From assembly GCA_947581635.1 (NCBI GenBank), contig CANPVE010000002.1, positions 124,001 through 188,000 on the forward strand: DNA of 64,000 nucleotides, in the 5' to 3' direction. Positions 26,971 through 37,520 of this stretch are shown here, one piece after another (position 1 is the first letter of the stretch; the number at the start of each line of letters is the position of its first letter). Under the pieces are notes generated by a model. It saw only the letters and a program-made list of their open reading frames with translations. It was not told the DNA's origin and ran no database searches. This DNA is from an uncultured Clostridia bacterium. Lineage in GTDB: Bacteria > Bacillota > Clostridia > Oscillospirales > Acutalibacteraceae. A program made the translations under genes and the position numbers.

Positions 26971-27333
26971 TCACACATCGCCGCTCTCATAAAGCTCTTG
27001 AAATCTTTCCTGGAAAACGTCTGCAACCGCCTCCAGAAGCTCTTCATCGTCTATTTCGGCAAGCTCTTCCTCGCCGTCTACATTGACCACGCTCAGAATG
27101 ATATACTCGCCTTCGCCTGTCTCCTCGTTTATCGAGGCCAGCGGAAGCAACGCCACAAAGCGCCCGTCTTGGGTTTCTATGGCGTCGAGCACCTCGAACT
27201 CTGACATACGGCCTTCATCGTCCACCAGTGTCACAATAGAATCGTCGACAGAATCATCAACCTGTGCGTCCCCGTCGCTGGGATTATCTACAGGATTGCT
27301 CTGAAAATCTTGTGAGTTTATAGCTTCGTTCAT
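26971..27333 (-). CDS. DUF1292 protein
   Basis: A small acidic protein (120 residues from the ATG at 27333, AGAGAGG upstream). The conserved block is IVTLVDDEGRMSEFEVLDAIE, followed by VALLP and EYIILSVV, the pattern of the DUF1292 (YrzB) family found in Firmicutes beside ruvX/yqgF and alaS. It is unusually acidic at both ends. Function is unknown across the family. Here it is separate from ruvX (22 kb) and has its own promoter; a candidate 6S RNA lies downstream on the same strand. Confidence 0.85.
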   Translation of the reverse strand: MNEAINSQDFQSNPVDNPSDGDAQVDDSVDDSIVTLVDDEGRMSEFEVLDAIETQDGRFVALLPLASINEETGEGEYIILSVVNVDGEEELAEIDDEELLEAVADVFQERFQELYESGDV

Positions 27334-27407
27334 CAATTGAACCTCTCTGTTGCAAAATGACATATCGTGTCCGCCGAATTTGTTTGGTTCCCCTTCCGGA
27401 CGTATGT

Positions 27408-27436
27408 ATTTTACAACCTTTTTCGTGATTAGTCAA
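27408..27436 (-). promoter_or_regulatory. Promoter of the DUF1292 gene
   Basis: On the minus strand, TTGACT and TAAAAT are separated by 17 bases. Confidence 0.7.
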
Positions 27437-27494
27437 TAGAAATTTTGAGATATTTAAAAATTAATAATTTTTTTCAAGAATTTTCAAAAAACTA

Positions 27495-27523
27495 TTGACA
27501 AATGCACAAAGGTGTGGTATATT
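27495..27523 (+). promoter_or_regulatory. Promoter of the large ncRNA
   Basis: TTGACA and TATATT separated by 17 bases. The predicted start is about 27530. No ribosome site plus long ORF follows. Confidence 0.85.
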
Positions 27524-27529
27524 ATAAGT

Positions 27530-28661
27530 GAGCTTAAGGAAAGCGAAGCGAAATCTAAATCAGAAGCACAGAACGTAGGGTTTCACAGAGAACCGCAAAG
27601 GTTTAAAATGGAATTTGAAAGAGCAGGCTTTTGGCAGGCAATCGACCATATGGGAAAAACCTTAGATGATCGGTTGGAGCGGTTCGCGATGCTGAATTGA
27701 GCAATAAGGAAAAGGATAGAGGTGCTGCCAATGGATGATTCAATAATTACGCAATACATCGGAACGGGAGCACACAGATTTGAGAGCGCAGAGCAGTAAA
27801 ACGGCGGTGCGCGATGAGTATTCTGTAGCAAACAATCTCAAAGGTGCGGAGCATCTTTGACGGATTGGTTTATGCAAGACAGAAACCGGCGCAAATTATT
27901 TTAAATGAAGTGCCTTGACATTGCAAGCGACCTGTAAATCTGTCAGGTTTCCGATACAAACGTAAGCAGGGAAGCAGTACGGAAAGCTGCTTCAAACAAT
28001 GACAATCATCTGTCGAGTTCGAGAGCGTAGACAGGTAAAAATTAAAGCCGCGCAAAGGTTGCATAAAAATTACCGCTGATGAAGAGTAAAAAAGTCCTCC
28101 AAATTATTTGTGAAAACGGAGCGATAAAGAGTGATCAGTGAGTTAGAGAAGTAAGAGTGGCGCAAAGATGTCTTAGCCGGTCGTGAAATGTGCGGGATAT
28201 CGAGTTACAGGAATGTGAATAGCCACAGGCGGTAAACATTATGCACAGTGATTGATTAATAAGTCGAACAGGCGGAAAGGCGAATAACGCAGATGCCGCA
28301 GGAACGATTTTCAGATATATGAGTGACCGAGAGGTCGTGACAGAGCGGCGGTATGATCCGATGTATGAAGAATATGGCACAAGGACAGCAGTTGCTTGGC
28401 CGTGATTATTGGATAAAGGACAGAGTCCAATGAAAAGTTAATCCTTCGTCAAAAGAATTTAAAAATTCGGTTAAAAGGTAAGTGAGCTTTATGATGGAAA
28501 TCGAAAGATTGGTCAAGCTTACAAGAATTATGATGTAAAGGGTGAGTCCGAAGTATAATTAAACTTTTGATAGGCAGTTGATCAGAGTGATAGCTGTCGG
28601 GAGAAATCAAAACAGAATATGTACGGTGTCGACGTCTAATAGATATCGACACCGTTTTTTT
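27530..28661 (+). ncRNA. Large (about 1.1 kb) structured non-coding RNA, unidentified
   Basis: Between a consensus promoter (27495-27523) and an intrinsic terminator (28623-28661) the plus strand is purine-rich and has no ORF above about 60 codons; the minus strand has only short ones. Many hairpins can be read: 27840-27858 (AAAGGTGC/GCATCTTT), 27930-27948, 27971-27993 (GAAGCAG/CTGCTTC), 28325-28336 (GACC-GAGA-GGTC, a GNRA loop) and 28408-28431 (ATTGGA/TCCAAT). The 5' end GTGAGCTT (27528-27535) can pair with AAGCTTAC (28515-28522), closing almost the whole molecule. A second GTGAGCTT at 28482-28489 competes for the same partner. Size and style recall OLE, ROOL and GOLLD RNAs, but I cannot match it to any of them. 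It ends about 130 bases before the separate rpoB promoter. Confidence 0.7.
28623..28661 (+). terminator. Terminator of the large ncRNA
   Basis: A perfect 10-bp stem (ACGGTGTCGA and complement) with a 13-base loop, followed by TTTTTTT. Confidence 0.9.
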
Positions 28662-28793
28662 GCGCTGATATCGTTATTGTGCGGTGGGTACTTTTGCCCG
28701 CATTGAATCGTATCGAATTGTTGACTTTGACGGTGAAATTTATTTTGTGGGATTTGTCAAAATGACGGAAGAAAAATAATTCCGAACACGCTC

Positions 28794-28822
28794 TTGACAA
28801 ATATTTTTGGTTGTGATATACT
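28794..28822 (+). promoter_or_regulatory. Promoter of rpoBC
   Basis: TTGACA and TATACT separated by 17 bases. The predicted start near 28829 gives rpoB a leader of about 215 bases. Confidence 0.85.
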
Positions 28823-29045
28823 GAAAAAATAGCTTAAAATGGGTGAGGAGACCGTTGATTTTTTTGCCGAAATACGGGAGTTTTCGCAAATAACTGTGAT
28901 TAAATTCCGGATTAATCCCCGATGTTGTGCGTATTCCACAAAAAGGTCGGCTTTTATCCTTGTAATTTCTATAGGTGAAATTGCACAAATTCTATTGGCT
29001 ATCATGTCCGAACGACGTATTTTGAATGGAGTGAAGCAAAAATCT

Positions 29046-32000
29046 ATGGTGAATGTTAAAGAAGTCCGAAACGGTAGAAATACCAGAATGACCTTCTCCA
29101 AGATCAAAGAAGTGCTGGAAATGCCCAATCTGATCGAGATTCAGAAAAACTCCTATCAGTGGTTTATCGACCGCGGTCTCAAGGAGATTTTTGAGGATTC
29201 CTCTGGAATTGTCGATCACACCGGCAATCTGGTGCTGGAGTTTATCGACTATCGCATAAACGATGTCCCTAAATATTCGATCGAGGAGTGTAAGCTTCGC
29301 GACGCAACCTATTCCGCCACGCTCTATGTGACTGCCCGCCTCACCAACAGAGAGACAGGCTATATGAGCGAGCAGGAGGTGTATATGGGCGAATTCCCGC
29401 TCATGACCCCCAGCGGCACATTTGTCATAAATGGCGCTGAGCGTGTAATAGTTTCACAGCTTGTCCGTTCTCCAGGAGTTTATTACAAAATGGAGCACGA
29501 CAAATCGGGCAAGGAACTGTTCTACACCACAGTTATCCCCAACAGGGGAGCTTGGTTGGAATATGAAAACGATGTAAACGATGTTTTCTACGTAAGAATA
29601 GATAAAAACCGCAAGCTGCCGATTACCACTTTCATTCGCGCGCTCGGTCTTTCCTCCAATGACGATATATATGATTACTTCGGTCATGATGAACGCATTG
29701 AGCAGACATTGGCCAAAGAGGCCACGCTCACAAAGGACGGCGTTCACAGCACCGAAGAGGCCTGGATAGAGGTATTTAAAAAGCTCCGTCCGGGCGAGCC
29801 GCCGTCGCTTGAAACGGCGCGCAATTATATTGAAGATCTCTTCTTTGACTCCAGAAAATATGATATTTCCCGCGTGGGTCGGCACAAGTACAATCAGAAG
29901 CTTTGTCTGGGTTACAGGCTCGTAGGACATAGGCTCACACAACCTATTGTGAATATATTCACCGGAGAAATTGTCGCGGAAGCGGGCGAAGTTGTCAGCA
30001 AGGCAAAGGCTGAGGAAATAAACAACTGCGGCGCGTCGATAGCATATATCCGACTTGAAAACGAAAAGGACGTCAAGGTTATATCAAACGGCATGGTGGA
30101 TATGCGTGAATATGTTGGATTTGATGTGTATAAAGAGTGCAACATTGACGAAAAAGTTTGCGTCGTGGTTCTCAAGGATATTCTCGATACCTGCGAGACT
30201 GACGACGAGATTCGCGAAGCTGTCATTGAGCGCAAAAATGAGCTTATTCCGAAGCATATCACACGCGACGATATATTTGCGTCCATAAACTATTTCAACT
30301 GCGTTGCCTGCGGTGTAGGTACGCTTGATGACATTGATCATCTCGGCAACAGACGAATCCGCTCGGTGGGCGAGCTGCTCCAGAATCAGTTCAGAATCGG
30401 ATTTGCGCGTCTGGAAAAGGGCGTTCGCGAAAAGATGGGTATTAACGACGTCGATAAGATGACTCCCACCACGCTCATCAACAGCCGCCCTGTGAACGCG
30501 GCTATAAAGGAATTCTTCGGAACTTCTCCGCTCTCGCAGTTCATGGATCAGAACAACCCGCTCGCAGAGCTGACGCACAAGAGACGACTTTCCGCGCTGG
30601 GTCCCGGAGGTTTGTCGAGAGACCGCGCGGGATTCGAGGTTAGAGACGTTCACTACAGCCACTACGGTCGTATGTGTCCGATTGAGACTCCGGAAGGTCC
30701 GAATATCGGATTGATTTCATACCTTGCCACTTACGCGCGCGTGAATGACTACGGTTTTATTGAGGCTCCGTTCCGCAGAGTGGACAAAGAGACCGGAAGG
30801 GTTACGAACGAGGTTCGCTACATGACAGCCGACGTCGAGGACGAGTTCATAGTTGCACAGGCCAATGAGCCTCTTGACGAGAACGGAAACTTCATAAAGC
30901 CGAGGGCTACCGCAAGATATAGGGGCGAATTTATCGAAATTGAAGTAAACAAGATAGACTATATGGACGTTTCGCCAAAGATGCTTGTTTCGGTTGCAAC
31001 CGCGATGATTCCATTCCTTGAGAACGACGACGCAAACCGCGCGCTCATGGGTTCCAATATGCAGAAGCAGGCCGTTCCGCTGCTGCGCTGCGAGGCTCCC
31101 ATAGTGGGCACAGGTATGGAATATAAGGCGGGAGTTGACTCGGGAAACTGCGTGCTTGCTGAGCATTCGGGCGTTGTGACCTACGTGAGCGCCGACGAGA
31201 TTCGCATTAAAGCGGACGAGACGGGCGAGATCGACATTTACCACATCATCAAGTTTATGCGCTCGAACCAAGGCAACTGCTTTAATCAAACTCCTATCGT
31301 GAGCTACGGTGAACGCGTGGAGAAAGGCGATGTAATTGCCGACGGTCCTTCCACACAAAACGGCGAAATATCGCTGGGTAAGAATGTGCTTATAGGCTTT
31401 ATGACATGGGAGGGCTATAACTACGAGGACGCCGTTCTTCTTAACGAAAAGATTGTGCGCGACGATGTGTTCACCTCAATTCATATAGCAGAATTTGAAA
31501 CCGAAGCCAGAGATACAAAGCTCGGTCCGGAGAATATAACGTCTGATATTCCGAACGTCAGCGATGACGCGCTTAAAAACCTCGATGAGAACGGTATAGT
31601 TCACATAGGCGCGGAGGTTCACGCAGGCGATATACTGGTGGGCAAGGTGACTCCCAAGGGCGAAACCGAACTCACCGCCGAAGAGCGACTGCTTAGGGCC
31701 ATATTTGGCGAAAAGGCAAGAGAGGTTCGCGATACCTCTCTCAAAGTGCCTCACGGCGAGAGCGGCATAGTTGTGGACGTTCAGGTGTTCACCAAGGAGA
31801 ACAGCGACGAGCTGGCTCCCGGCGTAAATATGGTGGTTAGGGTTTATTTGGCTCAAAAGAGAAAAATCAGCGTCGGAGACAAGATGGCGGGCCGTCACGG
31901 AAATAAGGGTGTTGTGTCCAGGATTCTGCCTGTTGAGGATATGCCTTTCCTGCCGAACGGTCAACCGCTGGATATCGTCTTGAATCCTTTGGGCGTACCT

Positions 32001-32849
32001 TCACGAATGAATATCGGTCAGGTGCTCGAGGTGCATCTTGGCATGGCCGCCAAGGCGCTTGGCTACAAGGTAATGACGCCGGTATTTGACGGCGCACACG
32101 AGAGCGACATTGTTGATATGTTTGAAGAAGCCGGAATGCCGACCGACGGTAAGACCGTGCTCTATGACGGACGCACAGGCGAGCAGTTTGACAATCGGGT
32201 CACGGTTGGTTATATGTACTTCCTCAAGCTGCATCATCTGGTTGACGATAAGATTCACGCGCGTTCCACCGGCCCGTACTCGCTGGTTACACAGCAGCCG
32301 TTGGGCGGTAAGGCGCAGTTCGGCGGACAGCGCTTCGGAGAAATGGAAGTTTGGGCGCTGGAGGCATATGGCGCCGCGTACACATTGCAGGAAATACTCA
32401 CGATTAAGTCCGACGATGTTGTGGGACGTGTGAAAACCTACGAGGCGATAATAAAGGGACAGAATATCCCGAAGCCGGGCATTCCCGAGTCCTTCAAGGT
32501 GCTCATAAAGGAACTCCAGTCACTGGGTCTGGACGTCAAGGTGCTTGACGAATATCAGAATGAGGTCGATCTCAAGCAGCACTTTGATGATGACGATGAC
32601 GCCTATCTGCCCAATGATGCCGATGAACAGCTCACTCAGGGCATCACAGACGAGAGTGAGCTTGAGAGCAATGGCTTCATGGAGGACACCGAGGCGGAGA
32701 ATTACTCCTCTGAGGATTCTGGCGACACTGCTGATTCGGAAATGGATTACGGATACGAAGAAGACGACGAAGAAGAAACCGCAGATGATTTTATTGATGA
32801 ATTATTCGCGAGCGACGATGATTCCGACGAACAGAACGAACAGTTTTAA
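29046..32849 (+). CDS. rpoB: DNA-directed RNA polymerase beta subunit
   Basis: The 1267-residue catalytic subunit forms the active centre with RpoC. I chose the ATG at 29046 (GGAGTGA upstream) because the protein then begins [20 protein letters not shown], close to family N termini. The frame is open 69 codons further but without a ribosome site. Conserved parts include the rifampicin region [27 protein letters not shown], the segment [13 protein letters not shown] and the C-terminal [22 protein letters not shown]. The last ~85 residues are a very acidic Asp/Glu/Ser tail absent from E. coli and B. subtilis. rplJ and rplL, normally upstream, are missing; a large ncRNA precedes instead. rpoC follows after 12 bases. 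Confidence 0.98.
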   Translation: MVNVKEVRNGRNTRMTFSKIKEVLEMPNLIEIQKNSYQWFIDRGLKEIFEDSSGIVDHTGNLVLEFIDYRINDVPKYSIEECKLRDATYSATLYVTARLTNRETGYMSEQEVYMGEFPLMTPSGTFVINGAERVIVSQLVRSPGVYYKMEHDKSGKELFYTTVIPNRGAWLEYENDVNDVFYVRIDKNRKLPITTFIRALGLSSNDDIYDYFGHDERIEQTLAKEATLTKDGVHSTEEAWIEVFKKLRPGEPPSLETARNYIEDLFFDSRKYDISRVGRHKYNQKLCLGYRLVGHRLTQPIVNIFTGEIVAEAGEVVSKAKAEEINNCGASIAYIRLENEKDVKVISNGMVDMREYVGFDVYKECNIDEKVCVVVLKDILDTCETDDEIREAVIERKNELIPKHITRDDIFASINYFNCVACGVGTLDDIDHLGNRRIRSVGELLQNQFRIGFARLEKGVREKMGINDVDKMTPTTLINSRPVNAAIKEFFGTSPLSQFMDQNNPLAELTHKRRLSALGPGGLSRDRAGFEVRDVHYSHYGRMCPIETPEGPNIGLISYLATYARVNDYGFIEAPFRRVDKETGRVTNEVRYMTADVEDEFIVAQANEPLDENGNFIKPRATARYRGEFIEIEVNKIDYMDVSPKMLVSVATAMIPFLENDDANRALMGSNMQKQAVPLLRCEAPIVGTGMEYKAGVDSGNCVLAEHSGVVTYVSADEIRIKADETGEIDIYHIIKFMRSNQGNCFNQTPIVSYGERVEKGDVIADGPSTQNGEISLGKNVLIGFMTWEGYNYEDAVLLNEKIVRDDVFTSIHIAEFETEARDTKLGPENITSDIPNVSDDALKNLDENGIVHIGAEVHAGDILVGKVTPKGETELTAEERLLRAIFGEKAREVRDTSLKVPHGESGIVVDVQVFTKENSDELAPGVNMVVRVYLAQKRKISVGDKMAGRHGNKGVVSRILPVEDMPFLPNGQPLDIVLNPLGVPSRMNIGQVLEVHLGMAAKALGYKVMTPVFDGAHESDIVDMFEEAGMPTDGKTVLYDGRTGEQFDNRVTVGYMYFLKLHHLVDDKIHARSTGPYSLVTQQPLGGKAQFGGQRFGEMEVWALEAYGAAYTLQEILTIKSDDVVGRVKTYEAIIKGQNIPKPGIPESFKVLIKELQSLGLDVKVLDEYQNEVDLKQHFDDDDDAYLPNDADEQLTQGITDESELESNGFMEDTEAENYSSEDSGDTADSEMDYGYEEDDEEETADDFIDELFASDDDSDEQNEQF

Positions 32850-32861
32850 GGGGGTCAACAG

Positions 32862-35800
32862 ATGGAATTCAATGAATTTGATTCAATAAAAATTGGCCTG
32901 GCTTCGCCCGAGCAGATCAGAAGTTGGTCATACGGTGAAGTTACCAAGCCCGAAACTATCAATTACCGCACACTTAAGCCCGAAAAGGACGGTCTGTATT
33001 GTGAGAGGATCTTTGGACCTCAGAAGGACTGGGAGTGCCACTGCGGAAAATACAAAAGAATTAAATATAAGGGAAAGAAGTGCGAAAAGTGCGGCGTTGA
33101 GATAACGCGTTCAAAGGTTCGCCGCGAGCGCATGGGCAGCATTGAGCTTGCCGCGCCCGTATCGCACATATGGTACTTCAAGGGGATTCCCTGCCGCATA
33201 GGTTTTATGCTGGATATTACCCCCAGACATCTCGAAAAGGTGTTATATTTTGCGTCGTATATAGTTACCGACCCGGGAACGGCAACCCGCCTCCAGTATA
33301 AGCAGGTGCTTACTGAACCTGAGTACAGCGAATTCAGGGAAATGTACGGCGACGGCTTCAAAGCGGAGATGGGAGCCGAGGCTATTCAGAAGCTTCTCGC
33401 GGATATTGATCTCGATCAGCTCTCCAATGAGCTTAAGGCCGAACTGGAGAACGCGTCGGGTCAGAAGAAGGTTCGTTTGCTCAAGCGGCTTGACGTGGTG
33501 GAGTCCTTCCGCATTTCTGGCAATCGCCCCGAGTGGATGATACTCAACGTCATTCCGGTAATTCCCCCGGATATCCGTCCTATGGTTCAGCTCGACGGCG
33601 GCAGATTTGCCACCAGCGACCTCAACGACCTCTATCGCAAGGTCATCAACAGAAACAACCGTCTTAAGAGACTTCTCGAGCTTGGCGCTCCTGAAATCAT
33701 TGTGCGCAACGAAAAGAGAATGTTGCAGGAATCCGTTGACGCACTTATAGACAACGGCCGCCGCGGCCGCCCTGTCACAGGTCCGAATAACCGCACGCTG
33801 AAGTCCCTTTCCGAAATGCTCAAGGGCAAACAGGGGCGTTTCCGTCAGAATCTGCTCGGCAAACGCGTCGACTACTCGGGACGTTCGGTTATTGTTGTAG
33901 GCCCTGAACTGAAAATGTATCAGTGCGGTTTGCCAAAGGAAATGGCGCTTGAGCTTTTCAAGCCGTTTGTCATGAAGCGTCTCACCGAGACACAAAAGGC
34001 GCAGAATGTAAAATGCGCGCGCAAGATGGTTGAAAGGGGCGAGCCCGCCGTTTGGGACGCTTTGGAAACCGTTATTCAGGGACACCCCGTAATGCTCAAC
34101 CGCGCTCCCACGCTTCACAGATTGGGAATTCAGGCGTTCGAGCCTGTTCTGGTAGAGGGCCGCGCGATTAAGCTCCACCCGCTGGTGTGTACCGCGTTCA
34201 ATGCCGACTTCGACGGCGATCAGATGGCCGTTCATGTGCCGCTCAGCTCTGAGGCACAGGCGGAAGCGCGTCTCCTGATGCTGGCTTCGGGCAATCTGCT
34301 CAAGCCCTCCGACGGCAAGCCCGTCGCCGTACCGACACAGGATATGGTTTTGGGTTCTTACTACCTCACGTTGGACAAGGACGGCGAACCCGGCGAGGGT
34401 AAGTATTTCAAGGACTTCGACGAGGCATTGCTGGCCTATGACGCAAAAGTGATTACGCTTCACTCCAAGATAAAGGTTCGCCGCACGGGTGAATTCAACG
34501 GCAAAAAAATCACAAAAATGGTGGATACCACCGTAGGCAAGATTATATTCAACCGCCCGATTCCGCAGGATTTGGGCTTTACCGACCGCACGGACGAGGA
34601 TAAATGCCTTAATCTCGAAGTGGATTTCCTCGTTGGCAAGAAGCAGCTCGGTCAGATAATCGAGCGCTGCATTAAGGTTCATGGCGTTGCCGAAACGTCC
34701 GTTGTGCTTGACGAGATCAAGTCTCAGGGGTACAAGTATTCGACCAAGGGCGCGCTTACTGTCGCTGTCTGTGATGCGACCATTCCCCCGCAGAAAAAGG
34801 AAATTATCGCCAACACAGAGCGCGAGGTCGATCACGTACTCAAACTGTTCCGCCGCGGCCTGCTAACCGACGAGGAACGCTATAAGCTCACAATCAAAGC
34901 GTGGGAAAAGGCGACGACCGATGTTGCTAAGGCACTGGATTCAAATATGGATAAGTTCAATCCTATCCAGATGATGGCACATTCAGGCGCCCGTGGTTCC
35001 GCCAACCAGATAAAGCAGCTCGCGGGTATGCGCGGACTTATCGCAAACACATCGGGACGTACAATCGAAATTCCGATTCGTTCTAATTACCGCGAAGGTC
35101 TTAATATTCTCGAATACTTTATTTCCTCCCGCGGCGCCCGAAAGGGCTTGGCGGATACCGCTCTGCGTACAGCCGACTCGGGGTATCTTACCCGCCGTCT
35201 TGTCGACGTTTCGCAGGAGGTTATTATTCGCGACGACGACTGCGGATGTACTCACGGCATAGAAGTCTACGCTATCAAGGACGGCAACGAGGTTATCGAG
35301 TCGCTTGAGGAAAGGCTTTACGGCCGCTACCTCGTCAATGATTTCTGTGACGAGAATGGAAATGTCCTCGTATCCAAGGATAAGATGATGGATGACAACG
35401 ACGCGAAAATCATTGTCAGTTCGGGTACAGAGCGCGTAGAGATACGTTCTATACTCACGTGTACATCAAAGCGCGGCGTGTGCAAGAAGTGCTACGGCAA
35501 TAACCTTGCCACAGGCAGCGTTGTCACGAAGGGCGAAGCTGTCGGTATTATTGCCGCTCAGTCCATTGGTGAACCCGGTACACAGCTCACTATGAGAACG
35601 TTCCATACAGGCGGTATTGCCAGCGCCGAGGATATTACACAGGGTCTTCCGCGTGTTGAAGAACTCTTTGAGGGAAGAAAGCCTAAGGCACTCGCCATTA
35701 TCAGCGAAATTGACGGTGTTGTGACGTTTGAGGAGGACAGAACCAAGAGCGTTGTAAAGAACAATGTGGTTGTGACTAACCCCGAGAACGGTGAGAAGCG

Positions 35801-36410
35801 CACCTATCTCATTCCTTTCGGCTCCAGAAGAAAGGTGCAGGAGGGCGACTTCATTAAAGCGGGTGACAGAATCACCGATGGCTCTGTAAATCCCCATGAC
35901 ATTCTCGCCATCAAAGGCTCGAACGCCGTTCAGGAGTACCTCATTGAAGAGGTTCAACGCGTTTACCGCCTTCAGGGTGTTGACATCAACGATAAGCATA
36001 TTGAGGTTATCGTGCGCCAGATGATGAAGAAGGTACAGGTAGAGGATCCCGGAGACACTATGCTGCTGCCCAATGTACTGGTTGATAAATCCGAATTTGA
36101 ATCTGCTAACGCCCAGATACTCGCGAGGCGCGCCGAAGAGGGCGATGATACACTCCGTTTGGCCACCTGCAAACCTGTGATGCAGGGTATCACCAAGGCG
36201 TCGCTCTCCACCGAATCCTTCCTGTCGGCGGCTTCTTTCCAGGAGACCACCAAGGTGCTTACTGACGCTGCAATCAAGGGAAAGATCGACCCGCTGGTTG
36301 GCTTGAAGGAGAATGTAATTATAGGTAAACTCGTTCCCGCAGGTACTGGTATGGTTGAAGCTTCAGATGTAGTTGTGGAAGTCGAACCCATAAGCAGCGT
36401 TGAGGTTTGA
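32862..36410 (+). CDS. rpoC: DNA-directed RNA polymerase beta' subunit
   Basis: The 1182-residue subunit has an N-terminal zinc site ([20 protein letters not shown]), the active-site NADFDGDQM that binds catalytic Mg2+, the bridge helix/trigger loop region ([11 protein letters not shown]) and the second zinc site (CGCTHG plus [13 protein letters not shown]). Length is usual for Firmicutes. AAGGGGGTC precedes the ATG, 12 bases after the rpoB stop, so the two are translated from one mRNA. A good terminator follows at 36439-36475. No rpsL/rpsG cluster follows, so the str operon is separated from rpoBC here. Confidence 0.98.
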   Translation: MEFNEFDSIKIGLASPEQIRSWSYGEVTKPETINYRTLKPEKDGLYCERIFGPQKDWECHCGKYKRIKYKGKKCEKCGVEITRSKVRRERMGSIELAAPVSHIWYFKGIPCRIGFMLDITPRHLEKVLYFASYIVTDPGTATRLQYKQVLTEPEYSEFREMYGDGFKAEMGAEAIQKLLADIDLDQLSNELKAELENASGQKKVRLLKRLDVVESFRISGNRPEWMILNVIPVIPPDIRPMVQLDGGRFATSDLNDLYRKVINRNNRLKRLLELGAPEIIVRNEKRMLQESVDALIDNGRRGRPVTGPNNRTLKSLSEMLKGKQGRFRQNLLGKRVDYSGRSVIVVGPELKMYQCGLPKEMALELFKPFVMKRLTETQKAQNVKCARKMVERGEPAVWDALETVIQGHPVMLNRAPTLHRLGIQAFEPVLVEGRAIKLHPLVCTAFNADFDGDQMAVHVPLSSEAQAEARLLMLASGNLLKPSDGKPVAVPTQDMVLGSYYLTLDKDGEPGEGKYFKDFDEALLAYDAKVITLHSKIKVRRTGEFNGKKITKMVDTTVGKIIFNRPIPQDLGFTDRTDEDKCLNLEVDFLVGKKQLGQIIERCIKVHGVAETSVVLDEIKSQGYKYSTKGALTVAVCDATIPPQKKEIIANTEREVDHVLKLFRRGLLTDEERYKLTIKAWEKATTDVAKALDSNMDKFNPIQMMAHSGARGSANQIKQLAGMRGLIANTSGRTIEIPIRSNYREGLNILEYFISSRGARKGLADTALRTADSGYLTRRLVDVSQEVIIRDDDCGCTHGIEVYAIKDGNEVIESLEERLYGRYLVNDFCDENGNVLVSKDKMMDDNDAKIIVSSGTERVEIRSILTCTSKRGVCKKCYGNNLATGSVVTKGEAVGIIAAQSIGEPGTQLTMRTFHTGGIASAEDITQGLPRVEELFEGRKPKALAIISEIDGVVTFEEDRTKSVVKNNVVVTNPENGEKRTYLIPFGSRRKVQEGDFIKAGDRITDGSVNPHDILAIKGSNAVQEYLIEEVQRVYRLQGVDINDKHIEVIVRQMMKKVQVEDPGDTMLLPNVLVDKSEFESANAQILARRAEEGDDTLRLATCKPVMQGITKASLSTESFLSAASFQETTKVLTDAAIKGKIDPLVGLKENVIIGKLVPAGTGMVEASDVVVEVEPISSVEV

Positions 36411-36438
36411 TGCCGTCAACAAACTTTTGATGATTTTG

Positions 36439-36475
36439 GAAAACAGTCACATTCACCTCGAGTGTGACTGTTTTC
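36439..36475 (+). terminator. Terminator of rpoBC
   Basis: A 13-bp stem (GAAAACAGTCACA and complement) with an 11-base loop; the descending arm ends in TTTTC. Confidence 0.85.
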
Positions 36476-36731
36476 ATATAAAATATTTTTTAAAATATAC
36501 AGATATTTCTATTTTTTATGTTGAAATTATCAATAAAGTTATATATAATAAAATAGAAGGTGTTCCAAGTGCTCCTGATACTGTCCTCAATTGAAAAGTG
36601 CAGGAAATTCGGCATGAAGGTTGCGCATATGTTTTTTGCGAAGATTTTTTGTGGCAGCGGCGCTTCTGTTGAGGATGGATGCAATTAGCAGATGTCATTA
36701 TTTTATATTGATTGAAAGTTGGAGAATGCAG

Positions 36732-37157
36732 ATGAAAGACGCAGAGCAAAAGAATGTAGACACAGAGCAGAAAGCAGAGAGCAAGGCGGATGACAAGCAC
36801 AGTCGTGCGGCGGCGTCCGACATTGAGGTGCTCAGGGAAATGGAGAAGAAATACGACGTTACTGTCATGGAGAAGAAGCTCATCGACAAGATGATCTCAC
36901 TGCTCGAAACTTTGCAGGCAAAATGTATGCTTCCCCCGCAGAACATCGGAGATTCGGTATTCAAAATGTATTCCACCGACTCCGAACCCACTGAATTTTT
37001 GGTTGATCGCGTGGAATTTGACGTGAGCGGGTGGAATCTGATAAGCTACGAGAAGTTTGGCACTTCCGAGATGGAGTTTATATTCAGTGAGAACGATTAC
37101 AATAAGTTATTCTTCGATACTGCAGATGAAGCAAGAAATTACCATAAGAGCGAGTGA
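36732..37157 (+). CDS. Hypothetical soluble protein
   Basis: The 141-residue protein starts at the second of two close ATGs (36732), which has TTGGAGA at the right distance. The first ~35 residues are Lys/Glu/Asp/Ala-rich and probably disordered; then follows EVLREMEKKYDVTVMEKKLIDKMISLLETL, probably helical. A mixed C-terminal part contains FDVSGWNLISYEKFGTSEMEF. No membrane segment, signal peptide or cysteine motif. It lies between rpoBC and the metG T-box and appears to have its own start region. I do not recognise a family. Confidence 0.6.
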   Translation: MKDAEQKNVDTEQKAESKADDKHSRAAASDIEVLREMEKKYDVTVMEKKLIDKMISLLETLQAKCMLPPQNIGDSVFKMYSTDSEPTEFLVDRVEFDVSGWNLISYEKFGTSEMEFIFSENDYNKLFFDTADEARNYHKSE

Positions 37158-37189
37158 CACTTGATTTGTAAACTTAATATCAGCAAAGA

Positions 37190-37488
37190 CCCTGACGAGA
37201 AGAGTACGCCGTGAAGTACGTTCCAGAGAGCTTCGTTTGGTGGGAAGAAGCACGGAGGGCGCGGCGGAAGATGGTCTCCGAGTTCTGCTGTCGAGCGGCG
37301 TTTTGCCGTAAGGCTGCGGCGGGTGCGCCCGTTAGAGCGCAGTGGTGTCGCGGGTTCCATGTAATCCGAGGCGATACCCGCCAAGGTCGATCATCGCGAG
37401 GTGTCGGCGAACAAAGGTGGTAACACGAAGTCGGTTTTTAATGTCCGCTCTCGTCCTTTAATTTGGAATGAGAACGGGCATTTTTTAT
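37190..37488 (+). promoter_or_regulatory. T-box leader of metG, specifier ATG (Met)
   Basis: Stem I begins near 37194 with GACGAGAAGAGTA (AGTA loop-E strand). The distal AGAGAGC and GGTGGGAAG segments follow at about 37225-37245, and the returning strand CGGCGGAAG puts the specifier ATG at 37271-37273. The antiterminator T-box AAAGGTGGTAACACG is at 37412-37426. The terminator stem (ATGTCCG...CGGGCAT, T6) ends at 37488. Uncharged tRNA-Met would favour antitermination and metG expression. Confidence 0.9.
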
Positions 37489-37520
37489 TCATACTAATTT
37501 TGACAAGGAAGTTGTTGCAA

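Noticed and set aside
27512..27700. 62-codon ORF at the start of the large RNA
   Set aside because: It begins upstream of the predicted transcript start and has no ribosome site; the frame is probably chance.
27530..28661. Group II intron, or a decayed protein gene, for the large RNA region
   Set aside because: No domain V-like hairpin or GUGYG start and no reverse transcriptase. Translations in the three sense frames show no protein family and many stops, while promoter and terminator are well preserved.
33243..34835. 530-codon open frame on the minus strand inside rpoC
   Set aside because: It is a shadow of rpoC codon usage. It has no family sequence, and rpoC is unmistakable on the other strand. 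The same holds for the long minus-strand frame inside xseA (42299-43711) and several others.
37401..37520. N-terminal extension of metG
   Set aside because: The extra 40 codons are the T-box and its terminator; the real start with a ribosome site is at 37521.
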